Positions 18,624 through 26,557 are shown, numbered from the stretch's first letter. The stretch is DNA of 64,000 nt from Litorimonas sp039975855 (GCA_039975855.1 JBDWGH010000002.1:372001-436000); one strand, 5' to 3'. Notes: generated from the letters alone by a model not told the origin. Program-made: numbers and translations.

Positions 18624-18701
18624 GACATTCACACCCCAGAGGAAATGAAGCAGCGCGATCAGCAAAAGAATAAAAGCCGTAGCCTGTGAAAGAAGCGTCA
18701 T
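18624..18701 (-). pseudogene. Truncated 5' copy of the DUF3995 gene
   Basis: Reading from ATG 18701, the first 26 codons (MTLLSQATAFILLLIALLHF, then LWGVNV) match the intact DUF3995 protein at 22 of 26 residues. Homology then ends and about 10 nt later the palindromic repeat begins. The fragment starts 4 nt after the stop of the upstream lipoprotein gene, so it was probably the original downstream gene of that operon. The intact gene now lies 430 nt further on, behind the GIY-YIG gene. Confidence 0.82.
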
Positions 18702-18705
18702 GGGA

Positions 18706-19152
18706 TTATCGCCGCGTAGCTGTCCAAGGCATTAGAAAATCCCGGCCAATGGAATGGGTTTGCCCTTTGAACTCGCCGGACGGCAATAACCGTCCAGAGG
18801 TTTGATACCGGCCGCTGCCATCGGATGTGACGACTGAAATGATGACCTCGCCGTCCTTGATGACATAACGGCCCAATTCGAAGGGGCTTTGGTAAAAACT
18901 CCCCTTCAATGCCCCATCCGTCGACGCCGCGCTGATTTCCATGACTGTGGCCGAAGGCGGGTTATCGGGCGAAAAGTATAGCGCCACATCCCATGTCCCG
19001 ATCAGGGTGTTCGAGACGTCAGGGCTGGCAGTCGCTTCAGAAACCTTTGCGTCCGCGTTCTCGGTGGAAGGCAGATCGGGCGCGCAAGCCGAGACGAGCA
19101 ATGCCGTCACCGTAATAAACCCAATCCCTACCTGTCTAATCCAACGCATCAT
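18706..19152 (-). CDS. Unrecognised lipoprotein
   Basis: A 148-aa predicted lipoprotein (lipobox LVSAC) with AAAGGGG before tandem ATG codons. After an acidic, Ser/Ala-rich linker the body reads as an antiparallel beta structure: IGTWDVALYFSPDN, GALKGSFYQSPF, EVIISVVTSDGSGRYQTSG, EFKGQTHSIGRDFL. The layout (W-D near the start, G-x-(Y/F) strands) resembles lipocalin-like extracytoplasmic sensors, but I cannot place it in a family. It is followed after 4 nt by the DUF3995 fragment. Confidence 0.75.
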   Translation of the reverse strand: MMRWIRQVGIGFITVTALLVSACAPDLPSTENADAKVSEATASPDVSNTLIGTWDVALYFSPDNPPSATVMEISAASTDGALKGSFYQSPFELGRYVIKDGEVIISVVTSDGSGRYQTSGRLLPSGEFKGQTHSIGRDFLMPWTATRR

Positions 19153-19168
19153 CGGCCCCTTTTGCTCG

Positions 19169-19555
19169 CTAATCTTCGCTCGCGCCCATGCAAAAGGCGT
19201 TGAGTTTATGCCCGTCTAAATCCCGAAAGTAAGCCGCGTAAAATCCGCCGCCGCGCAGTCCCGGTTCGCCTTCGCAAGTTCCGCCCAGCGAGAGCGCCAA
19301 ATCGTAAATCCGTTTTACATGCGCTTGGTCGGTCGCCAGCAACGCAACCATGCTGCCATTACCAACGGACATGGCGTTGCCGTCATGCGGATGAATGATG
19401 GACAGCCCGGCCTTATCCCCCGGTTTGCCCCACGCGATAAAGCCGTCTTCTTCGGAGCCCATCATACGCGGCGTGTCCATTTCCTTGGCGATGGCGTCGT
19501 AAAAGGCAGCCCCGCGTTTTATGTCTGATGTGCCGAGGGTGATGTATCCGATCAT
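19169..19555 (-). CDS. VOC-family (glyoxalase/bleomycin-resistance fold) protein
   Basis: A 128-aa single vicinal-oxygen-chelate domain. Strand 1 TLGTSDIKRGAAFYDAIA and the C-terminal RGGGFYAAYFRDLDGHKLNAF are characteristic; the C-terminal Asp-Gly-His-Lys replaces the usual metal-binding Glu region, so metal use is uncertain. Members of this subgroup are often annotated as glyoxalases without evidence; substrate unknown. It ends 16 nt upstream of the next minus-strand lipoprotein gene. Confidence 0.85.
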   Translation of the reverse strand: MIGYITLGTSDIKRGAAFYDAIAKEMDTPRMMGSEEDGFIAWGKPGDKAGLSIIHPHDGNAMSVGNGSMVALLATDQAHVKRIYDLALSLGGTCEGEPGLRGGGFYAAYFRDLDGHKLNAFCMGASED

Positions 19556-19688
19556 GATGTGGGCTCCGTGTTGCGAGTGGAAAGCATGGCCGAGGTTTGG
19601 GTGGTTGGCAAGTTTATCGGTTTTGAATCGAACTAATTTTCGGTCAATTCAGTGAAATAGCGTGACCCCAGAATTACTCACTTTAAAA

Positions 19689-19716
19689 TTGACATAGACA
19701 TAACCACCTCTAAATT
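19689..19716 (+). promoter_or_regulatory. Sigma70-type promoter for the FRG gene
   Basis: TTGACA (19689-19694), 16 nt, then TAAATT (19711-19716). The -35 is a perfect consensus match and the -10 matches four of six. The expected start near 19723 fits the downstream FRG gene and gives a leader of about 50 nt to ATG 19776. It lies in an AT-rich block unlike the neighbouring DNA. Confidence 0.5.
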
Positions 19717-19775
19717 TTGAATATGAGATGATAGGCTGTCTTAAGCGATTGGACGGGATCAGGGGCGAAACCGAA

Positions 19776-20912
19776 ATGAAATACACTGGGTTTAAAGAGT
19801 GGCCGTTCAGAGAAGGTTTTGAAGAAGAACGTGAGTCACATTGGTATACTACAATCCGGCCGCATACGGAAAGTGATGCCTATGATCTCCTAAGGCTATC
19901 TCACCCATGCTGGGCAAACTTCAATGAGCCAATTTTTCGAGGGCATGCAGATTCTAATTGGGACTTGATCCCTTCTGCATGGAGAAATCCCGGACTATCA
20001 TTTTATCCGAGACAACGAGAGTTCTTTGAAGACCGTTATGGTTCTAAAACGGGTCGACATTTGGAAATTGTAGGAGAAGGAGCGCCCAAGCATCTGTATC
20101 AACAATTTCCAGCATCCAATTTCTCTGAAGCGGGCGTTCAAGAGCTCATTGAATTTTCTGCAGTCAAATATTTTCACACTTTGTGCGATGAACTTGGCAT
20201 GACTATCCCTGAGCTAACGATAGGAATAGAAAATCAATCGTATCCTATACCAACTGGCTTGGGAATTGGCTGGTATACTGGTGATGGATTACAGCATTGG
20301 GAACCGACGGACATTTTTGGTTTGGCTCAGCACCATGGCGTGCCAACGAGGTTATTGGACTTCACTAAAGACCCGAAAAAAGCACTTTTGTTCGCGCTGA
20401 AAGATATCATCAATTCGGACGATCCTCCTGCAGAATTCTGCGTGTGGGCGTTTAAAGATCTTTATATGCTTAACCTTGCCTTGAGTTTTTATCGGCCCAA
20501 CGGGCACAAGCAGGTAAAAATTGAACGATGTACTTTTTCATCTCACTTGAACAAATTTCTTCACAGTCAATCCGGTCTATTTTTATTCGTAAAAGGAGCT
20601 TCATTATGGAAAATGGAACATGGCTCTTACCCATCTTTAAATGGTATACTGGATTGGTTTTTCCCAAGATTTGATATAGAAAGGGGTCCAAGAAACAGCG
20701 TCAAATTTTATAACGGGCATAATGGAGAAAATGAGTTTCAGCACGAGGGTGCCAGAGTATACTGTCCGCTAGCCATCAAAATTTGTATGCCGTTTTCTAT
20801 GGCGAGCAAGCTCTATGAATTTCTTGTCGCTGACTTTTTATCGGACATTCATTTAATGCCCACATTTGACAATGTAGCAAGTTACGTAAGACGAAAAGAT
20901 CAATTTATTTAG
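19776..20912 (+). CDS. FRG-domain protein, AT-rich, possibly acquired
   Basis: A 378-aa soluble protein. The FRG domain is recognised by NEPIFRGHADSNWDLIPSAW near residue 45 and by GLAQHHGVPTRLLDFTKDP with a following Ala-rich helix (KKALLFAL). FRG proteins have no settled biochemical function; many sit in mobile or defence-associated DNA. The start is ATG 19776 with AGGGG 10 nt upstream; ATG 19728 in frame is the alternative but would be nearly leaderless. The gene is clearly more AT-rich and uses rarer codons than its neighbours, and it stands alone between gene remnants, which suggests transfer. Confidence 0.82.
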   Translation: MKYTGFKEWPFREGFEEERESHWYTTIRPHTESDAYDLLRLSHPCWANFNEPIFRGHADSNWDLIPSAWRNPGLSFYPRQREFFEDRYGSKTGRHLEIVGEGAPKHLYQQFPASNFSEAGVQELIEFSAVKYFHTLCDELGMTIPELTIGIENQSYPIPTGLGIGWYTGDGLQHWEPTDIFGLAQHHGVPTRLLDFTKDPKKALLFALKDIINSDDPPAEFCVWAFKDLYMLNLALSFYRPNGHKQVKIERCTFSSHLNKFLHSQSGLFLFVKGASLWKMEHGSYPSLNGILDWFFPRFDIERGPRNSVKFYNGHNGENEFQHEGARVYCPLAIKICMPFSMASKLYEFLVADFLSDIHLMPTFDNVASYVRRKDQFI

Positions 20913-20933
20913 CGTTGCCGGCTAAGTAATAAT

Positions 20934-21249
20934 TTAATTATGTTTCTGAACCTTGCGTTTTAAAACGGTCAGCTCCGCTTGAGTGTCATCTGCGAGCTTG
21001 TCCTATTCTTCCTGTGTCGCGCAGAGTTTTCTTTTGAATCTAGAGCTGGTGACAGCTTGGCTTTTGCAAATTTTTTCGCCGCTGGATTCACCGGTTTTCA
21101 CCCGGTTAATGGTGAACATAGGAGCTTCGGCAACCGATTTTTCAGCCACCTCCGCTTCAGCCGTTGTGATGACAGGTTCGGATGTCACACCCTACACCCC
21201 CCAACATGATCCCCGCACAAAGCGCCAGCATCCAAGATTTTGCGGTCAT
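20934..21249 (-). pseudogene. Broken paralogue of the paired-Cys lipoprotein
   Basis: Reading from ATG 21249 gives a signal peptide (SWMLALCAGIMLGGVGC). The frame must shift at about 21186-21190 to continue as TSEPVITTAEAEVAEKS and then ICKSQAVTSSRFKRKLCATQ. An amber stop at 21003-21005 replaces the Trp that follows this motif in the intact paralogue at 15170-15490. Beyond it the frame continues to a helical tail ending KRKVQKHN. Two independent lesions mark it as dead. The total length is not a multiple of three, in line with the frameshift. Confidence 0.8.
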
Positions 21250-21319
21250 AATTACCCTTTCTCTAAACGCTGCTTACATGGCTGATGGGGAAGCGGCAAA
21301 CGTCCCCCGCGCAAATCGA

Positions 21320-21364
21320 TTATTCAGCCTCCAAATAAATCTCGCCGCCAATCTCTTTAAACTC
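21320..21364 (-). pseudogene. Remnant of a thiC 3' end
   Basis: Fourteen codons plus a stop, reading EFKEIGGEIYLEAE, match the last residues of the intact ThiC (KFKELGGEIYLETKG). At DNA level about 33 of 40 positions agree. The remnant begins with the codon immediately after the stop of the 21365-21892 gene, so that gene now sits between two thiC tails. The divergence is much greater than between the two thiC 5' copies, so this event is probably older. Confidence 0.75.
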
Positions 21365-21892
21365 CTATGCTACTTTTTCCCAATCCCAACTTCCATGACG
21401 GATTATGCCTTCCGATTTAGAAAACCCTATCCAAGTTCCTTTCAGGGTGTTTTCATCAACAATTTTAAACTGAAATGCCCCGGCGTAGGAATTTATTTCT
21501 TGTTTATGCGCCCTCCACTCTCCCGTGACATAACCATCAACAATCTTCCCGAGGATGTAATATTTTACACCATCAGTATGAAACACGCTATAAAGATACG
21601 AAGAAAACTGGTGCACTTTCTTGTCATGGCTTGTCCATTTAGGATTACTCCCTGCCCCATCATGGGATAGATATACATGATTCCACGAGCCTTTTAACTT
21701 ACTGTGTTTGTTTAACTCAAATCCTGCGGTGGGGATTTTAGAAAAAAGCCAAACTAACCATGGAGCGACTCTCCAATCCAAAACAGATCGTACAAAAAAG
21801 ACAAACAATATGCCGGCTGCGGAGAAAACAGCCGACACCAATGGCTTAAGCAACTCAATCTCTTGTCCAAAGATGATCACAGCAAAATTCAT
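21365..21892 (-). CDS. Unrecognised membrane-anchored protein inserted at the thiC 3' end
   Basis: A 175-aa protein; ATG 21892 lies 1 nt after the thiC stop, so it is translated from the thiC transcript. An N-terminal hydrophobic segment (LVSAVFSAAGILFVFFVRSVLDW) and a second near WLVWLFS are followed by a beta-rich domain: LKGSWNHVYLSHD, YYILGKIVDGYVTGEWRA, FQFKIVDENTLKGTWIGF and a terminal GSWDW. The W-x-G-x-W repeats suggest a lipid- or sugar-binding barrel, but I do not know the family. DNA is AT-richer than thiC. It is directly followed by a thiC tail remnant. Confidence 0.7.
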   Translation of the reverse strand: MNFAVIIFGQEIELLKPLVSAVFSAAGILFVFFVRSVLDWRVAPWLVWLFSKIPTAGFELNKHSKLKGSWNHVYLSHDGAGSNPKWTSHDKKVHQFSSYLYSVFHTDGVKYYILGKIVDGYVTGEWRAHKQEINSYAGAFQFKIVDENTLKGTWIGFSKSEGIIRHGSWDWEKVA

Positions 21893-21893
21893 A

Positions 21894-23768
21894 TTACCCC
21901 TTAGTCTCCAAATAAATCTCACCGCCAAGTTCCTTAAACTTCTCGGACATCTCATCCATCCCGGCTTGCGCCTCATCAGGATAAAGCGCCGCCTTTTCAT
22001 TCGGGCTTAGGTTCTCGGCATATTCCCTTACTTCCCGCGTGATTTCCATGGAGCAGAATTTTGGTCCGCACATGGAGCAGAAATGCGCGGTTTTATGCGC
22101 GTCTTTCGGCAGGGTTTGGTCGTGGTAATCGCGGGCCGTTTCGGGGTCGAGGGCGAGGTTAAATTGATCTTCCCATCGGAATTCGAAACGTGCGCGCGAC
22201 AGCGCATCATCGCGGATTTGTGCCGCTGGATGCCCCTTGGCGAGGTCCGCTGCATGGGCTGCGAGTTTATAGGTAATTACGCCGACTTTGACATCATCGC
22301 GGTCCGGCAGACCCAAATGCTCTTTCGGGGTCACATAGCAGAGCATGGACGTCCCGAACCAGCCGATCATCGCCGCGCCAATACCTGATGTGATATGGTC
22401 ATAGCCCGGTGCGATATCTGTCGTGAGCGGTCCAAGCGTATAGAACGGCGCTTCGTGGCATTCCTTTAGCTGCTTATCCATGTTCACTTTGATCTTGTGC
22501 ATGGGGACGTGGCCCGGGCCTTCGATCATGACTTGGCAGCCTTTGGCCCAAGCGATTTTCGTTAGCTCGCCGAGGGTTTCCAGTTCCGCAAATTGCGCGC
22601 GGTCATTGGCATCGGCCACAGCGCCGGGACGCAGGCCATCGCCGAGGCTGAACGTCACGTCATAGCGGCGCATGATGTCGCAGATTTCCGGGAATTTGGT
22701 GTAGAGGAAGCTTTCCTCGTGACGGGCGAGCATCCATTTCGCCATGATTGACCCGCCGCGCGAGACAATCCCGCAAACACGGCTGGCCGTCAGATGGATA
22801 TAGGCGAGACGCACGCCCGCATGGATGGTGAAATAATCGACGCCCTGCTCGCATTGTTCGATCAGCGTATCGCGGTAAATTTCCCATGTCAGGTCTTCGG
22901 CGACGCCGTTCACTTTTTCCAGCGCTTGGTAAATCGGCACAGTCCCAATCGGGCATGGCGCGTTGCGGATGATCCATTCGCGCGTGTTGTGAATGTTCCG
23001 GCCCGTGGACAGGTCCATAACATTATCCGCGCCCCAGCGCGTGGCCCAGACCATTTTCTCGACTTCTTCCTCAACGGAAGACGCCACGGCAGAGTTCCCG
23101 ATATTGGCATTGATCTTCACGAGGAAGTTTCGGCCAATGATTTGCGGCTCTAGCTCGGCATGGTTGATGTTGCATGGGATGACCGCGCGGCCGCGGGCGA
23201 TTTCGCTGCGGACGAATTCGGGCGTGACGAAGGCGGGGATTTCCGCGCCAAAGCTCTCGCCGCCCGCGACTTTGTCTTCCGCGCCCTCAACCATTTCAGC
23301 GCGGCCGAGGTTTTCGCGCTCGGCGACATAGATCATCTCTTTGGTGATGATGCCCGCTTTCGCGAATTCATATTGGGTGACCATTTCGTCGCCAACACCG
23401 CGCAATGGATTATTCTTGATCGGGAATTCCCGCGCGAGATATTTTCCCGTTGCGCCGCCATTATCTTCAGGTTTGACCTCACGGCCTTCATATTCCTCGA
23501 CGCCGCCGCGCTCTAGCACCCAGGCTTTGCGGTGACGCTCCAACCCTTTTTCGACGTCGATTGTGACGCTCGGATCGGAATACGGACCTGACGTGTCGTA
23601 TACTGGCACGGGCGGCTCATTCGCCGTTGGATGCAGCGCGATAGAGCGGTGCGGCACGCGCAAGCTCGGATCGGCTTTCGGGTTTGTATAAACCTTAGTC
23701 GAAGCCGGAAGCGGCCCCGTGGTGACTTCGGGGGTTTGAAACTGGGACTGATCTACGGGCTTATTCAT
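21894..23768 (-). CDS. thiC: Phosphomethylpyrimidine synthase
   Basis: Radical SAM enzyme converting aminoimidazole ribotide into hydroxymethylpyrimidine phosphate for thiamine. The 624-aa length is normal. The unusual C-terminal cluster ligand CxxCxxxxC is present as CSMCGPKFC near residues 561-569, and the core motifs MIEGPGHVPMHKI and GPLTTDIAPGYDHI are intact. The gene stands alone, without thiO, thiG or thiE, and no TPP riboswitch is visible in the 77 nt before it. A near-identical 5' piece lies at 24372-24809 and an older 3' remnant at 21320-21364, so the locus has been rearranged. Confidence 0.97.
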   Translation of the reverse strand: MNKPVDQSQFQTPEVTTGPLPASTKVYTNPKADPSLRVPHRSIALHPTANEPPVPVYDTSGPYSDPSVTIDVEKGLERHRKAWVLERGGVEEYEGREVKPEDNGGATGKYLAREFPIKNNPLRGVGDEMVTQYEFAKAGIITKEMIYVAERENLGRAEMVEGAEDKVAGGESFGAEIPAFVTPEFVRSEIARGRAVIPCNINHAELEPQIIGRNFLVKINANIGNSAVASSVEEEVEKMVWATRWGADNVMDLSTGRNIHNTREWIIRNAPCPIGTVPIYQALEKVNGVAEDLTWEIYRDTLIEQCEQGVDYFTIHAGVRLAYIHLTASRVCGIVSRGGSIMAKWMLARHEESFLYTKFPEICDIMRRYDVTFSLGDGLRPGAVADANDRAQFAELETLGELTKIAWAKGCQVMIEGPGHVPMHKIKVNMDKQLKECHEAPFYTLGPLTTDIAPGYDHITSGIGAAMIGWFGTSMLCYVTPKEHLGLPDRDDVKVGVITYKLAAHAADLAKGHPAAQIRDDALSRARFEFRWEDQFNLALDPETARDYHDQTLPKDAHKTAHFCSMCGPKFCSMEITREVREYAENLSPNEKAALYPDEAQAGMDEMSEKFKELGGEIYLETKG

Positions 23769-23845
23769 GGGAAAACTCTTTTTGGGTTGTTCGGATGTGG
23801 ATTATTCGAACTCGAAGGTTGGTCAGTTATTCTATCTCTGACGGC

Positions 23846-24370
23846 TTATTTTTTAGATTCAACTTTGTCTAAGGCGAAAATTTCGCTCGGGTTTTTGGTG
23901 GGGTCGAAATATTTAATTCGGACATTCTGCGTGCGCGTCATAAACGCACCGCCAACCCCTAGGGAGTTTTCGATTAGCCAGGCATAGGTTTCGCCGCCCT
24001 CGACGGAGATATTTTGCGACTGGCCGCGCACCATGAAAATTTTCGAAAAACTCAAATCAAGAACATGATCACCTGGCTCAACATAGGTCTCGAAATATTG
24101 CCCATTTTTCAGGCTACCCAATTTTTGGTCACCGATCGAAATTTTGGCCTTTAATCCGGTTGGGATAATGTAATCGCGTACGATGTATATTTTAGCCATG
24201 TCCGGATCAAGATTAACGAGTTTTTCAAGCTGAGCCTTGGGCAAAGCTGCCCCCGGCAGTGGTGTTGCCCGTGTCTCCGGCGCAGACGCGCAGGCCGAGA
24301 GCAACATTCCGGTGGCCGCGAAAAACGCGAGGGAGGCGTGTTTTAACATCTTGGTTTTCACATTTTTCAT
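23846..24370 (-). CDS. DUF2846-like lipoprotein between two thiC copies
   Basis: A 174-aa predicted lipoprotein (lipobox LLSAC; ATG 24349 is an alternative start). The core KIYIVRDYIIPTGLKAKISI, then GDQKLGSLKNGQYFETYVEP and GDHVL, has the layout of DUF2846 proteins, a beta-sandwich family of unknown role. It begins 1 nt after the stop of the truncated thiC and ends 77 nt before intact thiC. It was evidently placed between the copies when the locus was duplicated. Confidence 0.78.
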   Translation of the reverse strand: MKNVKTKMLKHASLAFFAATGMLLSACASAPETRATPLPGAALPKAQLEKLVNLDPDMAKIYIVRDYIIPTGLKAKISIGDQKLGSLKNGQYFETYVEPGDHVLDLSFSKIFMVRGQSQNISVEGGETYAWLIENSLGVGGAFMTRTQNVRIKYFDPTKNPSEIFALDKVESKK

Positions 24371-24371
24371 T

Positions 24372-24809
24372 TTACAAATTTACTTGAATTATGCCCGCTT
24401 TCGCGAATTCATATTGGGTGACCATTTCGTCGCCAACACCGCGCAGTGGATCATTCTTGATCGGGAATTCCCGCGCGAGATATTTGCCCGTTGCGCCGCC
24501 ATTATCTTCGGGTTTGACTTCACGGCCTTCATATTCCTCCACGCCGCCGCGCTCTAGCACCCAGGCTTTGCGGTGACGCTCCAACCCTTTTTCGACGTCG
24601 ATTGTGACGCTCGGATCGGAATACGGACCGGGGGTGTCATAGACAGGCACGGGCGGCTCATTCGCGGTTGGATGCAGCGCGATAGAGCGGTGCGGCACGC
24701 GCAGGCTCGGATCGGCCTTCGGGTTTGTATAAACCTTAGTCGAAGCCGGAAGCGGCCCCGTGGTGACTTCGGGGGTTTGAAACTGGGACTGATCTACGGG
24801 CTTATTCAT
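24372..24809 (-). pseudogene. Truncated thiC 5' copy (141 codons)
   Basis: The first 141 codons match intact thiC almost perfectly (roughly 97% by eye at DNA level; two residue changes, Ser-to-Pro and Asn-to-Asp). After FAKAGII the sequence diverges to QVNL and a stop. The fragment covers only the N-terminal ThiC domain, without the TIM barrel or the cluster cysteines, so it cannot be an enzyme. Low divergence and an intact frame point to a recent duplication. The junction lies at about 24386-24390. Confidence 0.9.
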
Positions 24810-24827
24810 GATATGTCTTCTTTAGGT

Positions 24828-25409
24828 CTAAGCATTTACTTTGCGGCCGCGGCGATATGCTGCGTCCAGCCATTTTTGAATTTGGGCATCTTTAGCTGTC
24901 TTTACCGTTCCGACTTGGAGCGTTTTGACAGGTGAAATCCCCGCGAATTTTAGTATTGATCGGGCAGCTTGGTTTTTAGCTGGGCGTCCATATGACAGCG
25001 CATCAAACCAGGCTGGCGCATCTGCCGTCAGGAGAATATCCGCGCGCCGTCCCTTGAGCAGTTTTTCCCAAAACAGTTTGTCTTCCGGATACTCCATCGC
25101 AAAGCCGGGTAAGAAAGCACGGTCGATGACACCTTTCATTTTTGCTGGCATACCGCCCCACCAAATTGGATAGGCCCAACACAGATGATCCGCCCATAGG
25201 ATGTTCTCGCGCCACTCATTAAGGCAAGCCTCAAGATCTTTTCGAGAGTGATACCCTTCCTCTAGGTCTGGATCGAAATCCATATCCCGCAAATGCATAC
25301 GCCGGATTTCAGCCCCGTTCTCTCGTGCCCCTTTTTCGAACTGATCCGCCATCCCATGAGACAAAGACGTTTCTCGCGGATGCCCGACCCATATGAAGAC
25401 CTTGCTCAT
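24828..25409 (-). CDS. NAD(P)H-dependent oxidoreductase, flavodoxin-like fold
   Basis: A 193-aa flavodoxin-fold quinone/flavin reductase of the KefF/MdaB/NQO1 group. The N-terminal FMN loop is WVGHPRETSLSHGMAD, and the family signature PIWWGGMPAKMKGVIDRAFL contains the aromatic pair over the flavin. The start is ATG 25409; a 35-codon upstream extension has no support. Substrate unknown, probably quinones. It ends 18 nt before the thiC fragment starts. Confidence 0.9.
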   Translation of the reverse strand: MSKVFIWVGHPRETSLSHGMADQFEKGARENGAEIRRMHLRDMDFDPDLEEGYHSRKDLEACLNEWRENILWADHLCWAYPIWWGGMPAKMKGVIDRAFLPGFAMEYPEDKLFWEKLLKGRRADILLTADAPAWFDALSYGRPAKNQAARSILKFAGISPVKTLQVGTVKTAKDAQIQKWLDAAYRRGRKVNA

Positions 25410-25452
25410 GGGTGTGCTCCAACACAAATGAGATAGAATTTCGGACCCTTGT

Positions 25453-25965
25453 TCATGATGTCGGCTCCAAATCGGGACGTAGGGTGTAGAGGTGATGCAA
25501 AAGATTATTTGCATCAGATGAGAATAGTTTCACGGTTTCTACACCGGATTGAACATGCACAGCCAGCGAACCTTCAACGTAGTCGAGGCTCGCACTTGTA
25601 ATCTTAGCAACGGATAACACCGTTCCGTAAACCGCGTTTGATGGAACATAGGCTAAGTCTTGCGAGCTGAGCCAAAGCGGCATGGCATTTAGTGAAGGTC
25701 TGGGTTTTCCGAAAAAACGCGAAAACCGTGACACGATAAAAATCACGATTAGGAGCGGCACATACCACCCGTAGGCTGTCCAAACATCTGACCATAAAAT
25801 TGAACCCAGCTCATTTCGTGGAAGACTCTTCCATAATGAACCCGCAAAAATTATAAGCATTATGACTGACAAAAACTTTGACGTCACAAATCCGAACTTG
25901 GATTGTGATCGTTTCACGGGCTTCACGAAATCTCGCTCTATCCCCCACAGCAATCTGTCATTCAT
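25453..25965 (-). CDS. Unrecognised two-helix membrane protein
   Basis: A 170-aa protein. I use ATG 25965; a TTG 18 nt upstream would abut the stop of the upstream phosphatase gene. A basic N-terminus (RDFVKPVKRSQSKFGF) is followed by two transmembrane helices (FLSVIMLIIFAGSLW and WYVPLLIVIFIVSRF) and a cytoplasmic beta-rich domain of about 90 residues (SQDLAYVPSNAVYGTVLSV ... VETVKLFSSDANNLLHHL), which resembles bacterial PH-like domains in outline. Family not identified. Confidence 0.7.
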   Translation of the reverse strand: MNDRLLWGIERDFVKPVKRSQSKFGFVTSKFLSVIMLIIFAGSLWKSLPRNELGSILWSDVWTAYGWYVPLLIVIFIVSRFSRFFGKPRPSLNAMPLWLSSQDLAYVPSNAVYGTVLSVAKITSASLDYVEGSLAVHVQSGVETVKLFSSDANNLLHHLYTLRPDLEPTS

Positions 25966-25983
25966 ATCAGGACGGGGATCCAA

Positions 25984-26499
25984 TTACTTTGCCTCAACCT
26001 CGGATTTCACACCAAACCGGGTCAAATAAGACTTCACAGGCTCCCCCGATTCCATCGTGACCACGTAAAGGCGGTCATATTCCCAGGCTTCAACAATGGG
26101 CGTGCCGCCATCTCCGCCGAGCAATTCTGTCAGCTCACCCGTCGTATTGGAATGCCCCACGACAAGGTGACGCCCTGGCATAGCTTTCAATGTCTCTGCC
26201 ATGCCCGGCAAATCCCGAGGATTATAAAGCGCAACTTCCAATCCCAGACGCTCCGCCAGCGGTGCAGCTGTGTTACGTGTTCGGATATAATCGCTGCTGT
26301 GGATATGGGTGATACCCTCGTCTTCCAGACGATCGGCGAGAGCTACCGCGCGGGCTTTCCCCGCCTCAGTTAAGCCCGGGTCTTTTTTCTCTGTCGTTTT
26401 TTCGGCGTGTCGGACGAGGAATACCGCATCTGTCGTCGGCATGGTATGCGCGCACGCGCTGAGAAGTAGCATCGCAGCTATGGTAAAAGCCTGCCTCAT
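25984..26499 (-). CDS. Histidine phosphatase-family lipoprotein (SixA-like)
   Basis: A 171-aa lipoprotein (lipobox LLSAC) carrying a phosphoglycerate-mutase-type histidine phosphatase domain. The catalytic LVRHAEK is near residue 30, the SSDYIRTRNTA arginine follows, and the second His is in VVGHSNTTGEL. Substrate unknown; the lipid anchor places it in the envelope rather than in SixA's cytoplasmic phosphorelay role. It is immediately upstream of the membrane-protein gene. Confidence 0.9.
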   Translation of the reverse strand: MRQAFTIAAMLLLSACAHTMPTTDAVFLVRHAEKTTEKKDPGLTEAGKARAVALADRLEDEGITHIHSSDYIRTRNTAAPLAERLGLEVALYNPRDLPGMAETLKAMPGRHLVVGHSNTTGELTELLGGDGGTPIVEAWEYDRLYVVTMESGEPVKSYLTRFGVKSEVEAK

Positions 26500-26557
26500 G
26501 GTCCGTCCTTCCGCCTGCTTGCTGCAGGATCAAGTTCAAAGGGTGCGTCTCAACTCT

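Noticed and set aside
17520..19680. Repeated AGCGTGACCCC phrases as insertion-sequence ends
   Set aside because: Only 11-12 nt agree, no inverted partner or transposase is present, and the flanks differ.
23769..23845. TPP riboswitch before thiC
   Set aside because: None of the conserved THI-box blocks is present in this gap.
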